NCBI GenBank assembly: GCA_944384815.1
Contig: CALWUW010000036.1
Location: 62,001 to 126,000 of the forward strand
Direction of reading: 5' to 3'
Source: an uncultured Clostridia bacterium
GTDB taxonomy: Bacteria; Bacillota; Clostridia; Oscillospirales; Acutalibacteraceae
Length of the DNA stretch: 64,000 nt
The position numbers and the translations under genes are program-made. Below, piece after piece: positions 7,851-16,218 of the stretch. How positions within the stretch are numbered: position 1 is the first letter of the stretch; each line of letters starts with the position of its first letter. Under the pieces are notes generated by a model. It saw only the letters and a list, made by a program, of their open reading frames with translations, did no database searches and was not told where the DNA came from.

Positions 7851-8519
7851 ATGAATTTAAGCGTGTTTGAAGTGCTGGGCCCGGTGATGATCGGCCCCTC
7901 CTCCAGCCATACCGCCGGAGCGGCCAAGCTGGCCCGGGTGGCGGCGCTGATCGCCGGGAAGCCCTTTGACAAAGTGGAGTTCGGCCTTCACGGCTCCTTT
8001 GCCAAAACCGGCCGGGGCCACGGAACGGACAGAGCCCTTCTGGCCGGGGCCATGGGCATCCGGGAGGACGATGAAGCTTTGCGGGACGCCTTCTCCCTGG
8101 CGGAAAAGGCGGGGCTTTCTTATTCTTTCCCGGAGATCGACCTGCCGGACAGCCACGAGAACTCCGCCCGAATCACCTTTTTCCACCGGGACGGCACCCG
8201 TACGGTGGTGGAAGGCAGCAGCATCGGCGGCGGGCGGATCCGCATCAATTCCATCGACGGCCTTGCCGCAGGATTTTCCGCGGAACAGCCCACCCTGCTG
8301 ATCGCCCAAAGGGACATTGCCGGAGTGGTCAGCCGGATCGGAACCATTTTGGCCAGCCAGGGCATCAATATCGGGGTGATGCGGCTGAGCCGGGAAGCCC
8401 GGGGCAAGGGCGCGGTAACGGTTTTGGAAACGGATTCCCCTGTTCCCGATTCCGCCCTGGAGCAGCTTCGGGAAGCGCCCGGGGTCTTATCCGTGCGGCT
8501 GATCGATCTGAACCGGTAA
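7851..8519 (+). CDS. sdaAB: L-serine dehydratase, iron-sulfur-dependent, beta subunit
   Basis: A 222-residue regulatory/beta subunit of the clostridial two-subunit L-serine dehydratase, which with the alpha subunit converts L-serine to pyruvate and ammonia. The N-terminal part has the family signature GPSSSHTAGAAKLAR (about residues 14-28), and the C-terminal 75 residues form an ACT domain (DIAGVVSRIGTILASQGINI), the likely serine-binding site. ATG at 7851 follows AAAGGAGG. The alpha subunit gene lies 30 bases downstream. A roughly 13-base repeat with the core TTTTGAT is visible in the short gap upstream. Confidence 0.95.
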   Translation: MNLSVFEVLGPVMIGPSSSHTAGAAKLARVAALIAGKPFDKVEFGLHGSFAKTGRGHGTDRALLAGAMGIREDDEALRDAFSLAEKAGLSYSFPEIDLPDSHENSARITFFHRDGTRTVVEGSSIGGGRIRINSIDGLAAGFSAEQPTLLIAQRDIAGVVSRIGTILASQGINIGVMRLSREARGKGAVTVLETDSPVPDSALEQLREAPGVLSVRLIDLNR

Positions 8520-8520
8520 G

Positions 8521-8538
8521 GATAAGGACAAGGATAAG
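8521..8538. repeat. 6-bp tandem array that becomes the sdaAA ribosome binding site
   Basis: GATAAG, GACAAG, GATAAG followed at once by GAGG, so the Shine-Dalgarno of sdaAA (AAGGAGG) is the continuation of the array. Confidence 0.6.
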
Positions 8539-8549
8539 GAGGAAGCGGT

Positions 8550-9416
8550 ATGTACAGCAATATAGCCCAGCTGGTGGAACAGGGAAAGAAAACCTCCCTG
8601 CCCCAGGTGATTTTGGAAGATGAACAGGAGCTGACCCAGCTCCCCTTGGAGGAGATCCGGGAAACCTTTCGCCGTCGCTGGCAGGTGATGCGGGAAAGCG
8701 CCCGGCGGGCGATGGAGGAGCCCCAGTCCATGGTAGGGAATCTGATCCGGGGGCAGTCCCAGCGGCAGAACGTTTACAGCCGGGGCTTCACCCTTTCCGG
8801 GGAAAGTATGAACCGGATGATGGCCATGGCCTTTTCCGGCAGCGAAGTCAACGCCGGAATGGGCCGGATCTGCGCCGCGCCCACTGCCGGAGCCTGCGGG
8901 ATCCTTCCGGCGGTGCTGCTGGAGGCGGCGGAGAAAACCGGCGCTTCAGAAGAAGCGCTGCTGGACGCGCTGATTGTGGCCGCCGGTTTTGGCGCGGTGA
9001 TTACCAAAAACGCCACGGTTTCCGGCGCGGAGGGCGGCTGCCAGGCGGAATGCGGAACAGCCGCGGCCATGGCGGCGGCAGGCGCGGTGCATCTGGCGGG
9101 AGGAACGCCGGAAATGTGCGCCCAGGCCTGCGCCATTGCCCTGATGAACTGCATGGGGCTGATTTGCGACCCGGTGGCGGGGCTGGTGCAGTTGCCTTGC
9201 TCCTTCCGCAATGCCAGCCAGAGCGTCAACGCCCTCACCAGCGCGGATATGGCTTTAGCCGGGCAAAACGCGGTAATCCCGGCGGATGAGGTGATCGAAA
9301 GTATGTACCAGGTAGGCAGGAAGCTGCCTTTGGAATTCCGGGAAACGGCTTTGGGAGGCATTGCCGCCACGGAAACAGCCAAGTCCATTGCCGGGACCAT
9401 TTTCGGGGAGCATTGA
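8550..9416 (+). CDS. sdaAA: L-serine dehydratase, iron-sulfur-dependent, alpha subunit
   Basis: A 288-residue catalytic subunit that carries the oxygen-sensitive 4Fe-4S cluster used as Lewis acid in serine dehydration. The conserved core is seen from AAPTAGACGILPAVL through GGCQAECGTAAAMAAA to ALMNCMGLICDPVAGLVQLPC; cysteines in the last two segments include the cluster ligands. A C-terminal GIAATETAKSI completes the family pattern. The order sdaAB-sdaAA with a 30-base gap matches the usual clostridial operon. The LysO genes directly downstream may be co-transcribed, but a direct functional link is not known to me. Confidence 0.95.
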   Translation: MYSNIAQLVEQGKKTSLPQVILEDEQELTQLPLEEIRETFRRRWQVMRESARRAMEEPQSMVGNLIRGQSQRQNVYSRGFTLSGESMNRMMAMAFSGSEVNAGMGRICAAPTAGACGILPAVLLEAAEKTGASEEALLDALIVAAGFGAVITKNATVSGAEGGCQAECGTAAAMAAAGAVHLAGGTPEMCAQACAIALMNCMGLICDPVAGLVQLPCSFRNASQSVNALTSADMALAGQNAVIPADEVIESMYQVGRKLPLEFRETALGGIAATETAKSIAGTIFGEH

Positions 9417-9438
9417 CGCTGGGTGTGCGGATGACAGA

Positions 9439-9474
9439 CCGGTAGGCCGGCAGCCGGCAAAAGGCAAAAGGCAG
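9439..9474. repeat. 7-bp tandem array (CCGGCAA/AAGGCAA type)
   Basis: Approximate 7-base units CCGGTAGG, CCGGCAG, CCGGCAA, AAGGCAA, AAGGCAG; only the first is one base longer. It lies just upstream of the first lysO ribosome binding site. Confidence 0.7.
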
Positions 9475-9498
9475 ATTGGGAAAACAGGAGGAACAGGC

Positions 9499-9873
9499 AT
9501 GTGGGTTCTGGGGGTGCTGTGTGTGGGGGTCTATATCGGTTATCGATGGTTCCCTGCGCGCTTTCACCGGGCAAATTCCATTTTACAAGTGATCTGCACG
9601 GCGGTGCTGATTTTTTCCATGGGGATCGTTTTAGGCAGCCGGGAGAATTTTTTGCGGGAGCTGGCCTTTTTAGGGGTGGACAGTCTTCTTCTGGCGGTTT
9701 TGCCTATGGCGGGTTCCGCCCTGCTGGTTTACGGGATGACCCGGCGGTTTTTCCCCAGGGTCTCCCCCTGGGAGCCGGAGCAACCGGAACAGTCGGAACA
9801 ACCAGACCGGCTGGAGCAATGGAAACAGCCGGAGCCGGAAGAATCTTCCGAAAGCAGGAAAGGAGAGGGATAA
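9499..9873 (+). CDS. LysO-type exporter, N-terminal component
   Basis: A 124-residue membrane protein matching the N-terminal third of the LysO (DUF340) lysine exporter, with three predicted helices: LGVLCVGVYIGY, QVICTAVLIFSMGIVLG and LLLAVLPMAGSALLVYG. After them comes a hydrophilic tail rich in Pro, Glu and Gln (PEQPEQSEQPDR region). ATG at 9499 follows AGGAGG. The second half is the next gene, one base away. In enterobacteria LysO is one polypeptide; here the parts are separate genes, presumably assembling into one exporter of lysine or its toxic analogues. Confidence 0.8.
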   Translation: MWVLGVLCVGVYIGYRWFPARFHRANSILQVICTAVLIFSMGIVLGSRENFLRELAFLGVDSLLLAVLPMAGSALLVYGMTRRFFPRVSPWEPEQPEQSEQPDRLEQWKQPEPEESSESRKGEG

Positions 9874-9874
9874 A

Positions 9875-10489
9875 ATGGCTTTGATTGCCGTAGGAGCCCT
9901 GGTGCTGGGGATTCTGGCCGGCCAGCGGGCGCCTTCCTCCCCGGTTCTTTCCTGGCTCACTTATGTGCCGGAATATACAGACGCCGTGCTGTTTGTGCTG
10001 ATGATCACCGTGGGAATCAGCGTAGGGGCCAACCGGGTGGTGCTGCGGAAACTCCGGGAGATGGATCTGCGGATCCTTTTGCTGCCCTTTGGGGTGATTT
10101 TAGGCTCTCTGGCAGGGGGCGCTTTATGCACGGCGCTGAACCCCTTTTCCCTGGGGGCCAATCTGGCGGTCAGCGCGGGTATGGGCTGGTACAGCCTTAG
10201 CGGCGTATTGCTGGGAGAAGCCCTGGGAGCGGACATAGGAGCGGTTTCCTTTTTAAGCAATTTGATCCGGGAGTTTCTTTCCTTCCTGCTGATTCCCCTG
10301 GCGGTAAAGACCCTGAACAGCTACGCGGCCATCGCCCTGGCCGGGGCCACCAGCGAGGATACGGCGCTGCCGGTGCTGATCCGTCATGCGCCGGAGGAAA
10401 CCGTGGTGTACTCCGTGCTCAGCGGGGTTCTTACCAGCGCCGCCGTGCCGGTGCTCAGCCGGTTGTTTATTGCTTTGGCGGGTGGCTGA
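9875..10489 (+). CDS. lysO: LysO-type lysine exporter, C-terminal component
   Basis: A 204-residue membrane protein covering the main LysO (DUF340) domain, with about six hydrophobic helices. The conserved glycine-rich stretch SAGMGWYSLSGVLL and the loop LAGATSEDTALPVLIR near residues 150-165 are visible; acidic residues in these regions are expected to be important for transport in this family. ATG at 9875 is one base after the stop of the N-terminal component, so translation is coupled. The gene ends the serine dehydratase-lysO run; an AT-rich degraded region follows. Confidence 0.85.
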   Translation: MALIAVGALVLGILAGQRAPSSPVLSWLTYVPEYTDAVLFVLMITVGISVGANRVVLRKLREMDLRILLLPFGVILGSLAGGALCTALNPFSLGANLAVSAGMGWYSLSGVLLGEALGADIGAVSFLSNLIREFLSFLLIPLAVKTLNSYAAIALAGATSEDTALPVLIRHAPEETVVYSVLSGVLTSAAVPVLSRLFIALAGG

Positions 10490-10832
10490 GCCGTTTCTTT
10501 CTGCCAAGTGTGGTACTATCTATTATAAAGTTTGTTGCGTTTGTTTTCTGATTGCGACCAAGCCGTTATGCAGAACAGTCTTTGGAGGCGGAAGCTGCGC
10601 TTCGCCTATCTTTGCTGTCTGTGTAACGTTTTTTTTGATGGAAAGTGCTTTTTAGGGGCTGCTTTTATATAAGGGCCTCTATTGCTCTAATCAGAAGCTT
10701 TTGCGTTTGTTTACCGATATATGCAAATATACGCAAATCCGATTACCGAAAATGTTGAATTGTTACCGATTGGGTTGTATAATGATGGCGTCGAATTCGA
10801 TATTATAGGATTCTCTATTTGGAGGTATGGTT
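10490..10832. other. AT-rich gap ahead of the DeoR remnant
   Basis: No gene is supported. It contains repeated TTACCGAT motifs (about 10710-10770), one of them inside the spacer of the promoter at 10755-10783. They may be operator half-sites for the regulator whose remnant follows. Confidence 0.4.
10755..10783 (+). promoter_or_regulatory. Promoter of the DeoR remnant
   Basis: TTGAAT, 17-base spacer, TATAAT. The spacer contains TTACCGAT, which also occurs upstream as a possible autoregulatory site. Confidence 0.6.
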
Positions 10833-10952
10833 ATGTTTATGGAAGAACGTCATCAAGAAATAGCAAACACTATCCAAGCAAATGGAAAGATTACCGTTGC
10901 TGAGATCACAAGTAAATATGGAATCTCCGACGAGTCTGCCCGCAGGGATTGA
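10833..10952 (+). pseudogene. DeoR-family regulator, N-terminal helix-turn-helix remnant
   Basis: A start behind GGAGG at 10821-10825 opens 39 codons that match the first part of a DeoR repressor: EERHQEIANTIQANGKITVAEI, then a helix-turn-helix ending in SARRD. In intact DeoR proteins RRD is followed by L and the rest of the DNA-binding domain. Here the codon after RRD is TGA; one extra T would restore Leu and continue in frame as LIHL. The frame then runs into a terminator within 25 bases, so the sensor domain is gone. A promoter and ribosome binding site remain. Confidence 0.75.
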
Positions 10953-10975
10953 TACACTTGCGTTTTATGATAAAA

Positions 10976-11008
10976 ACAAAGGCAGGGAGTATCCCTGCCT
11001 TTGTTTTC
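10976..11008. terminator. Bidirectional terminator
   Basis: A 13-bp perfect stem (ACAAAGGCAGGGA/TCCCTGCCTTTGT) with a 3-base loop, T-rich on the plus side and A-rich on the other. It separates the rightward DeoR remnant from the leftward helix-turn-helix gene. Confidence 0.8.
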
Positions 11009-11120
11009 TAACTAAGAACTATACTATACAATGCAATCCTACCAGCAAATATACGCTATGCCTTTTTTCGGCCAGTCTGTCCGTTTTTGAGCATTGCCAG
11101 GTCTATCCTCCAAAATGATT

Positions 11121-11315
11121 CTATAAATAAAACTCCAATGGGTCTACCTCCAGTTTTTGGCAGATTTTGATTACTATATCAAAGGAAGCGCCGCCAATAT
11201 CACGAGACAGCAAAGTCATCAGTGTACTATACGGAATATCTGCTTCCATAGCAAACTGGCGAAGGCTGGTGTACCTACCAAGGATCAGATTCCGTAGCTT
11301 TTGCTCCCGATTCAT
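11121..11315 (-). CDS. Small Cro/C1-type helix-turn-helix protein
   Basis: A 64-residue protein made almost entirely of one XRE-type DNA-binding domain. The order is an N-terminal helix (REQKLRNLILGRY), the turn-helix SLRQFAMEADIPYSTLMTLL, then GASFDIVIKICQKLEVDPLEF, which matches the last two helices of the fold. Its ATG overlaps the stop of the DeoR C-terminal remnant (ATGA), so it was once translationally coupled to that gene. No toxin, phage integrase or partner gene lies next to it. It may be an orphan regulator within a decaying segment; the target is unknown. Confidence 0.75.
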   Translation of the reverse strand: MNREQKLRNLILGRYTSLRQFAMEADIPYSTLMTLLSRDIGGASFDIVIKICQKLEVDPLEFYL

Positions 11316-11593
11316 TTGGGCTTCTCAACAACCGTAATTTCGATGCCTTTTTCTTCCATGGCAGCCATCTGGTCTTCTGCACAATCCCAATCTGTGATAA
11401 TACAGTCAAAGGCATCTGCATCGCAGACTTTAATAAAGGAATCGACGCCAACTTTTGAACTGGGTATGATAAGGCATCTGCTGCGGCTGTTTTTAATTAC
11501 GGTGCGCTGGAATGCTGCCGTCTCATCCGTGCCGTTGGACAGACCAAACTCCGCTGTCAGACCGGCTCCGGTAATAAAGCAGAAGCCTACTGT
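11312..11593 (-). pseudogene. DeoR-family regulator, C-terminal sensor remnant
   Basis: On the minus strand 93 open codons match the end of a DeoR sensor domain: FITGAGLTAEFGLSN, then AAFQRTVIKNSRSRCLIIPSSKVG and the final FDCIITDW, which is typical of DeoRC domains. No start codon or N-terminal part is present; stop codons and a frameshift lie upstream. The orientation is opposite to the DeoR N-terminal remnant at 10833. Either one gene was broken by an inversion or two different regulators decayed side by side. Confidence 0.75.
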
Positions 11594-11615
11594 TTATTTT
11601 CAAATCCTTTCCTGC

Positions 11616-11648
11616 GGATCTTCCCTTTCGGAAGATCCTTTTGTTTTT
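11616..11648 (+). terminator. Terminator hairpin in the degraded region
   Basis: GGATCTTCC/GGAAGATCC stem followed on the plus strand by TTTTGTTTTTT. No rightward gene feeds it now, which supports the view that genes were lost here. Confidence 0.65.
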
Positions 11649-11802
11649 TATGGTCCGGAAATTACCGGCGGACCGCAGATGCTTTTCAGCCATCAGACAT
11701 CTCAGACTATACAGACAATAGAGCTGGGAAGCGGGAGAAAATCTGCATAAAAAACCCTTCATGAAAAAAGATTCTTTGGTGAAAGAAATCCTGCTGACAA
11801 AG

Positions 11803-11830
11803 TTGACAAATAAAAGGTTTTGACTATAAT
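11803..11830 (+). promoter_or_regulatory. Near-consensus promoter of the MarR-ABC operon
   Basis: TTGACA, 16-base spacer, TATAAT. This is the closest match to sigma-A consensus seen in the window. Palindromes sit over the expected start site. Confidence 0.8.
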
Positions 11831-11831
11831 T

Positions 11832-11871
11832 GTTAGTGGGCTAACATTTAACTGATTAACTATAAATCAGT
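11832..11871 (+). promoter_or_regulatory. Paired palindromic operators, probable MarR sites
   Basis: GTTAG-TGGG-CTAAC (11832-11845) and ACTGAT-N9-ATCAGT (11851-11871) lie just after the -10 box and before the marR start. MarR proteins bind short palindromes of this kind, so autorepression of the exporter operon is likely. Confidence 0.7.
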
Positions 11872-11895
11872 TTACAATAAGAAGGAGGGAGATGC

Positions 11896-12414
11896 GTGCA
11901 GGAAGAACCCCTTAGTTTTACCTTGCGGACCTTGGTGCGTCTGATCAAACAGCGGTTTGACAGCTGCGTGTCCCATGTTCATCCGGATGTGACCACCGGG
12001 CTGCACGGCTGGATCCTGGGCTATTTATATGACCGGCGAGGAAAGGAAGTATTCCAGCGGGATCTGGAACGGACCTTTTCCGTCCAGCGGGCCACCATGT
12101 CGGCCATTCTCCAGAGAATGGAAAAAAACGGGCTTTTGGTGCGGCTTCCCGTACAGCGGGACGCCAGGCTGAAACGTCTGGAGCTGACGGAAAAAGCCGC
12201 CGGCATCCACCGGCAGATCGTCCGGGAGATCGAAAATACAGAAAAGCAGCTTCTTTCTGGAATCTCTCCCAATGAGGAGCTTCAGTTCCGGCAGACGCTG
12301 GAAAAGATCCGAAGCAATGCGGAGAATGCGGAGAAAGCGGAGGCGGCAAAAAAGAGAGGAAAGCCCCCAGCGGCTCTCTCCCTTCCCCCCATGAGGAAAT
12401 TTCCCGGGAAATAG
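11896..12414 (+). CDS. MarR-family transcriptional regulator
   Basis: A 172-residue winged-helix regulator. The DNA-binding region is FQRDLERTFSVQRATMSAILQRMEKNGLLVRLPVQRDARLKRLELTEKA, with the typical wing DARLKRLELT. The start is GTG at 11896 behind AAGGAGGGAG. The C-terminus past about residue 140 (Ala/Glu/Lys then Pro-rich) is not part of the family core. It is first in an operon with two ABC half-transporters and has palindromes at its promoter, so it most likely represses the exporter until a ligand binds. Confidence 0.9.
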   Translation: MQEEPLSFTLRTLVRLIKQRFDSCVSHVHPDVTTGLHGWILGYLYDRRGKEVFQRDLERTFSVQRATMSAILQRMEKNGLLVRLPVQRDARLKRLELTEKAAGIHRQIVREIENTEKQLLSGISPNEELQFRQTLEKIRSNAENAEKAEAAKKRGKPPAALSLPPMRKFPGK

Positions 12415-12456
12415 AGTCTTCCGGGCTGAAAAACAAAAAAGGAGGCGTATGTAAAA

Positions 12457-14208
12457 ATGGTGAAACGACTGAGCCGGTGCATCCGGGAGTATAAGCGGGA
12501 CGCTGTGCTGACGCCCATTTGCGTAAGCATGGAAGTGGTAATGGAAGTGGTGATCCCGCTTTTGATGGCCAATCTCATCGATTTCGGCATTGAGAAAGGA
12601 AGCATGACATACATTCTGCAGATGGGCGCAGCGCTGGCAGGGGCCTGTATCCTTTCCTTGATATTCGGAGTTTTGGCCGGACGGTACGCGGCTTCCGCTT
12701 CCGCCGGATTTGCCAAAAACCTGCGGCAGGATCTGTACTACGCGGTGCAGGATTTTTCCTTTACCAATATTGATAAGTTTTCTTCCTCCAGCTTGGTGAC
12801 CCGAATGACCACGGACGTAACCAACGTGCAGAACGCATACCAGATGATTATTCGTATTGCCGTGCGCTGCCCGGTGATGCTGGTATTTTCCATGATCATG
12901 GCCTTTTCCGTAAACCCGGAGCTTTCCCTGATTTTCCTGGGAGCGGCGCCCATTCTGGCAGGGGGACTTTTCTGGATCATGCGCCATGCTCACCCGGTGT
13001 TTGAGCGGGTGTTCCATACATACGACAAGCTGAACAACGTGGTGCAGGAAAACCTCCGGGGCATCCGGGTGGTAAAGTCCTTTGTCCGGGAAGAGCACGA
13101 AGAGGAAAAATTCCAGAAAGTTTCCGGCAGCATTTTCCAGGACTTTGTAAAGGCCGAGCGTCTTCTGGCCTTTAATATGCCTTTGATGCAGTTCTGTATG
13201 TACGGATGCACCTTGCTGCTTTCCTGGCTGGGCGCTCAGCTGATCGTTTCCTCCCATGGCAGCGCCATGAGCACAGGGCAGCTGATGAGCCTGTTTTCCT
13301 ACGCGGTGCAGATTCTTTCCAGCCTGATGATGATTTCCATGGTGTTTGTTATGATCACCATGTCCCGGGCTTCGGCGGAACGTATCACGGAAGTGCTGGA
13401 TGAAAAAAGCGACCTGGTAAGCCCTCCCCAGGCGGTGGAGAAGGTAAGGGACGGCAGCATTGATTTTGAAAACGTATCCTTCCGGTATTCCCGGAAAGCT
13501 CAGCGGGACTGCCTGTCCAACATCAATCTGCATATTCAGTCCGGCCAGACGGTGGGCATTTTAGGCGGCACCGGCAGCTCCAAGTCCACCTTGGTGCAGC
13601 TGATTCCCCGGCTGTATGATGCCACCCAGGGCAGCGTCCGGGTAGGCGGCGTGGACGTAAAGGAATACGATCTGGAAGTCCTTCGGGATTCCGTGGCCAT
13701 GGTGCTGCAGAAAAACGAACTGTTCTCCGGAACCATCAAAGAGAACCTGCGCTGGGGCGACCCCAACGCTTCCGATGCGGAGCTGGAACGGGTATGCCGG
13801 CTGGCCCAGGCGGATGACTTCATCCAGGGCTTCCCGGAAGGATATGATACCTATATCGAGCAGGGCGGCACCAATGTTTCCGGCGGCCAGAAACAGCGGC
13901 TGTGCATTGCCAGAGCCTTGCTGAAAAAGCCCAAGATCCTGATTTTGGACGATTCCACCAGCGCTGTGGATACCCGCACGGACGCTCTGATCCGGAAAGC
14001 CTTCCGGGAAGAGATCCCGGACACCACCAAGCTGATCATCGCCCAGCGGATCTCCTCCGTGCAGGACGCGGATCTGATTTTGGTCATGGACAACGGAAAG
14101 ATCCGGGATTTGGGCACCCATCAAGAACTGATGGAGAATAGCCCCATTTACAGAGAAGTGTATTTCTCCCAGACGAAAGGAGGCGAAGAGAATGGCAGCC
14201 AGAAATGA
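12457..14208 (+). CDS. ABC exporter half-transporter with degenerate ATP site
   Basis: A 583-residue type IV ABC exporter subunit with six membrane helices and a nucleotide-binding domain. Walker A is GGTGSSKST (K376), the signature is VSGGQ (474-478) and Walker B is ILILDDS with D499 at the position of the catalytic glutamate. That Glu-to-Asp change marks the degenerate site of heterodimeric multidrug exporters such as TM287/288 and BmrCD. The partner is the next gene, which overlaps by 17 bases. Likely role is efflux of hydrophobic drugs or peptides under MarR control; the substrate is not known. Confidence 0.92.
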   Translation: MVKRLSRCIREYKRDAVLTPICVSMEVVMEVVIPLLMANLIDFGIEKGSMTYILQMGAALAGACILSLIFGVLAGRYAASASAGFAKNLRQDLYYAVQDFSFTNIDKFSSSSLVTRMTTDVTNVQNAYQMIIRIAVRCPVMLVFSMIMAFSVNPELSLIFLGAAPILAGGLFWIMRHAHPVFERVFHTYDKLNNVVQENLRGIRVVKSFVREEHEEEKFQKVSGSIFQDFVKAERLLAFNMPLMQFCMYGCTLLLSWLGAQLIVSSHGSAMSTGQLMSLFSYAVQILSSLMMISMVFVMITMSRASAERITEVLDEKSDLVSPPQAVEKVRDGSIDFENVSFRYSRKAQRDCLSNINLHIQSGQTVGILGGTGSSKSTLVQLIPRLYDATQGSVRVGGVDVKEYDLEVLRDSVAMVLQKNELFSGTIKENLRWGDPNASDAELERVCRLAQADDFIQGFPEGYDTYIEQGGTNVSGGQKQRLCIARALLKKPKILILDDSTSAVDTRTDALIRKAFREEIPDTTKLIIAQRISSVQDADLILVMDNGKIRDLGTHQELMENSPIYREVYFSQTKGGEENGSQK

Positions 14209-16144
14209 AAAAACCACTTCTGCTCCCGCCCGCCCCGCGGCAATGCCTGCAAGAGGACCGGGAAGGGGCCCCAGAGCCTTCGGCCCCATTCAGAAACCGG
14301 ATAAAGCGGTGACTCTTCGGCTTTTACGGTATATGGGGGCTTATAAGCCCCAGCTGGCGCTGGTGGTGCTGTGCATTCTGCTCAGCGCCGTGGCCGGTGT
14401 GGCAGGCTCCATGTTTTTGCAGGTGCTTATCGACGATTACATCGCGCCCTTGCTGAAAGAAACCAATCCGGCCTTTTCCGGCCTGCTGCAGGCCATTTTC
14501 CTGATGGCCGGGATCTATCTTGTGGGCATTCTGGCTTCCTGGGCCTATAACTGGATCATGGTAGGCGTGGCTCAGAAGGTGCTCAAGCAGATCCGGGACA
14601 GCATGTTTTCCCATATGCAGACCCTGCCCATTCGCTATTTTGATACCCATACCCACGGAGAGATCATGAGCCACTACACCAACGATACGGATACCCTCCG
14701 GCAGATGCTGGCCCAGAGCGTTCCCCAGACCTTTTCCTCCCTGGTCACCATTGTAACGGTGTTCTGCGCCATGCTGTACACCAATTTGATCATGACAGCC
14801 TTTGTGGTGCTGACGGTGGTACTGATGCTGCTTTCCACCGGAAAGATCGGCGGAAACAGCGCCCGGTTCTTTGTGAAGCAGCAAAGCTCCCTGGGAGACG
14901 TCAACGGCTATATCGAGGAAATGATCAACGGCCAGAAAGTGGTAAAGGTGTTCTGCCACGAAGAGGCGGCCAAACGGGATTTTGACAAGCTGAACCAGGA
15001 ACTGTGCGATAACGCCACCAACGCCAACCGGTTTGCCAATATTCTGGGCCCCATTATGAACAACCTGGGGCATCTGCAGTATGCTTTGATCGCCGTGGTA
15101 GGCGGCGCTTTGGCCCTTTCCGGCTTCAGCGGCCTGACTTTAGGCGGCATCGCCGCCTTCCTGCAGCTTTCCAGAAGCTTTACCATGCCGGTGAGCCAGA
15201 TCTCCCAGCAGGTAAACTCCGTGGTTATGGCTTTGGCCGGCGCGGCCCGGATCTTTAAGCTGATGGATGAAAGCTCCGAAGAGGACCACGGCTATGTAAC
15301 GCTGGTCAATGCCCGGATAGAAAACGGAGAATTGGTGGAGACCAAGGAGCATACCGGCATTTGGGCCTGGAAGCATCCCCATCAGGACGGCAGCATCACC
15401 TATACCCGCCTGACCGGCGATGTGCAGCTGGACAGCGTGGATTTCGGATACGAGGAAAACAAGCTGGTGCTTCATGAAGTGTCCATTCACGCCAATCCCG
15501 GCCAGAAGGTGGCCTTTGTAGGAGCCACCGGCGCCGGAAAAACCACCATTACCAATCTGATCAACCGCTTCTACGATATAGACGACGGCAAGATCCGCTA
15601 CGACGGCATCAACATCAATAAGATTCGCAAGTCCGATCTTCGCCGCTCCCTGGGCGTGGTGCTTCAGGACGTAAACCTGTTTACGGGAACGGTGATGGAA
15701 AACATCCGCTATGGCCGGCTGGACGCCACCGATGAGGAATGTATCGCCGCCGCCAAGCAGGCCAACGCTCACGATTTTATCACCCGCCTTCCCCAGGGCT
15801 ATGATACCCTGCTTTCCGGGGACGGCTCCGGTCTTTCCCAGGGGCAGCGGCAGCTGTTGTCCATCGCCCGGGCGGCGGTGGCGGATCCGCCGGTGATGAT
15901 CCTGGACGAGGCCACCTCCTCCATTGATACCCGTACGGAATCCATTGTGCAAAAGGGCATGGATGCTCTGATGCAGGGACGGACGGTGTTCGTTATTGCC
16001 CACAGGCTTTCCACCGTGCAGAATTCCGATGTGATCCTGGTGCTGGAGCTGGGGCATATTATCGAGCGGGGCAGCCACGAAGAGCTGATTGCACAGAAAG
16101 GAAAGTATTACCAGTTATATACCGGCGCTTTCGAGCTGGAATAA
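14192..16144 (+). CDS. ABC exporter half-transporter with canonical ATP site
   Basis: A 650-residue partner of the preceding half-transporter. Residues 1-40 form a basic, Pro/Ala/Gly-rich cytoplasmic extension, then come six helices and a nucleotide-binding domain with Walker A GATGAGKTT (K450), Walker B VMILDEA with catalytic E573, and signature LSQGQ (548-552) instead of LSGGQ. In heterodimers the altered signature faces the partner's degenerate Walker site, which is what the two sequences together show. An insertion between the membrane and ATPase domains (near residues 370-410) is rich in charged residues. ATG at 14192 is preceded by AGGAGG within the upstream gene. Confidence 0.92.
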   Translation: MAARNEKTTSAPARPAAMPARGPGRGPRAFGPIQKPDKAVTLRLLRYMGAYKPQLALVVLCILLSAVAGVAGSMFLQVLIDDYIAPLLKETNPAFSGLLQAIFLMAGIYLVGILASWAYNWIMVGVAQKVLKQIRDSMFSHMQTLPIRYFDTHTHGEIMSHYTNDTDTLRQMLAQSVPQTFSSLVTIVTVFCAMLYTNLIMTAFVVLTVVLMLLSTGKIGGNSARFFVKQQSSLGDVNGYIEEMINGQKVVKVFCHEEAAKRDFDKLNQELCDNATNANRFANILGPIMNNLGHLQYALIAVVGGALALSGFSGLTLGGIAAFLQLSRSFTMPVSQISQQVNSVVMALAGAARIFKLMDESSEEDHGYVTLVNARIENGELVETKEHTGIWAWKHPHQDGSITYTRLTGDVQLDSVDFGYEENKLVLHEVSIHANPGQKVAFVGATGAGKTTITNLINRFYDIDDGKIRYDGININKIRKSDLRRSLGVVLQDVNLFTGTVMENIRYGRLDATDEECIAAAKQANAHDFITRLPQGYDTLLSGDGSGLSQGQRQLLSIARAAVADPPVMILDEATSSIDTRTESIVQKGMDALMQGRTVFVIAHRLSTVQNSDVILVLELGHIIERGSHEELIAQKGKYYQLYTGAFELE

Positions 16145-16180
16145 AGGAATCGTATAAAAAGCAGAGGCAGAAACAGAGAA

Positions 16181-16218
16181 ACCGGCACAAGAGGCAGTTG
16201 CCTTTTGTGCCGGTTTCC
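16181..16218 (+). terminator. Terminator of the MarR-ABC operon
   Basis: ACCGGCACAA/TTGTGCCGGT stem with an inner GGCA/TGCC, followed by a T-rich tract. Confidence 0.75.

Noticed and set aside
11121..11315. Antitoxin of a toxin-antitoxin pair
   Set aside because: No toxin-like gene on either side; the upstream coupled gene was a DeoR regulator.
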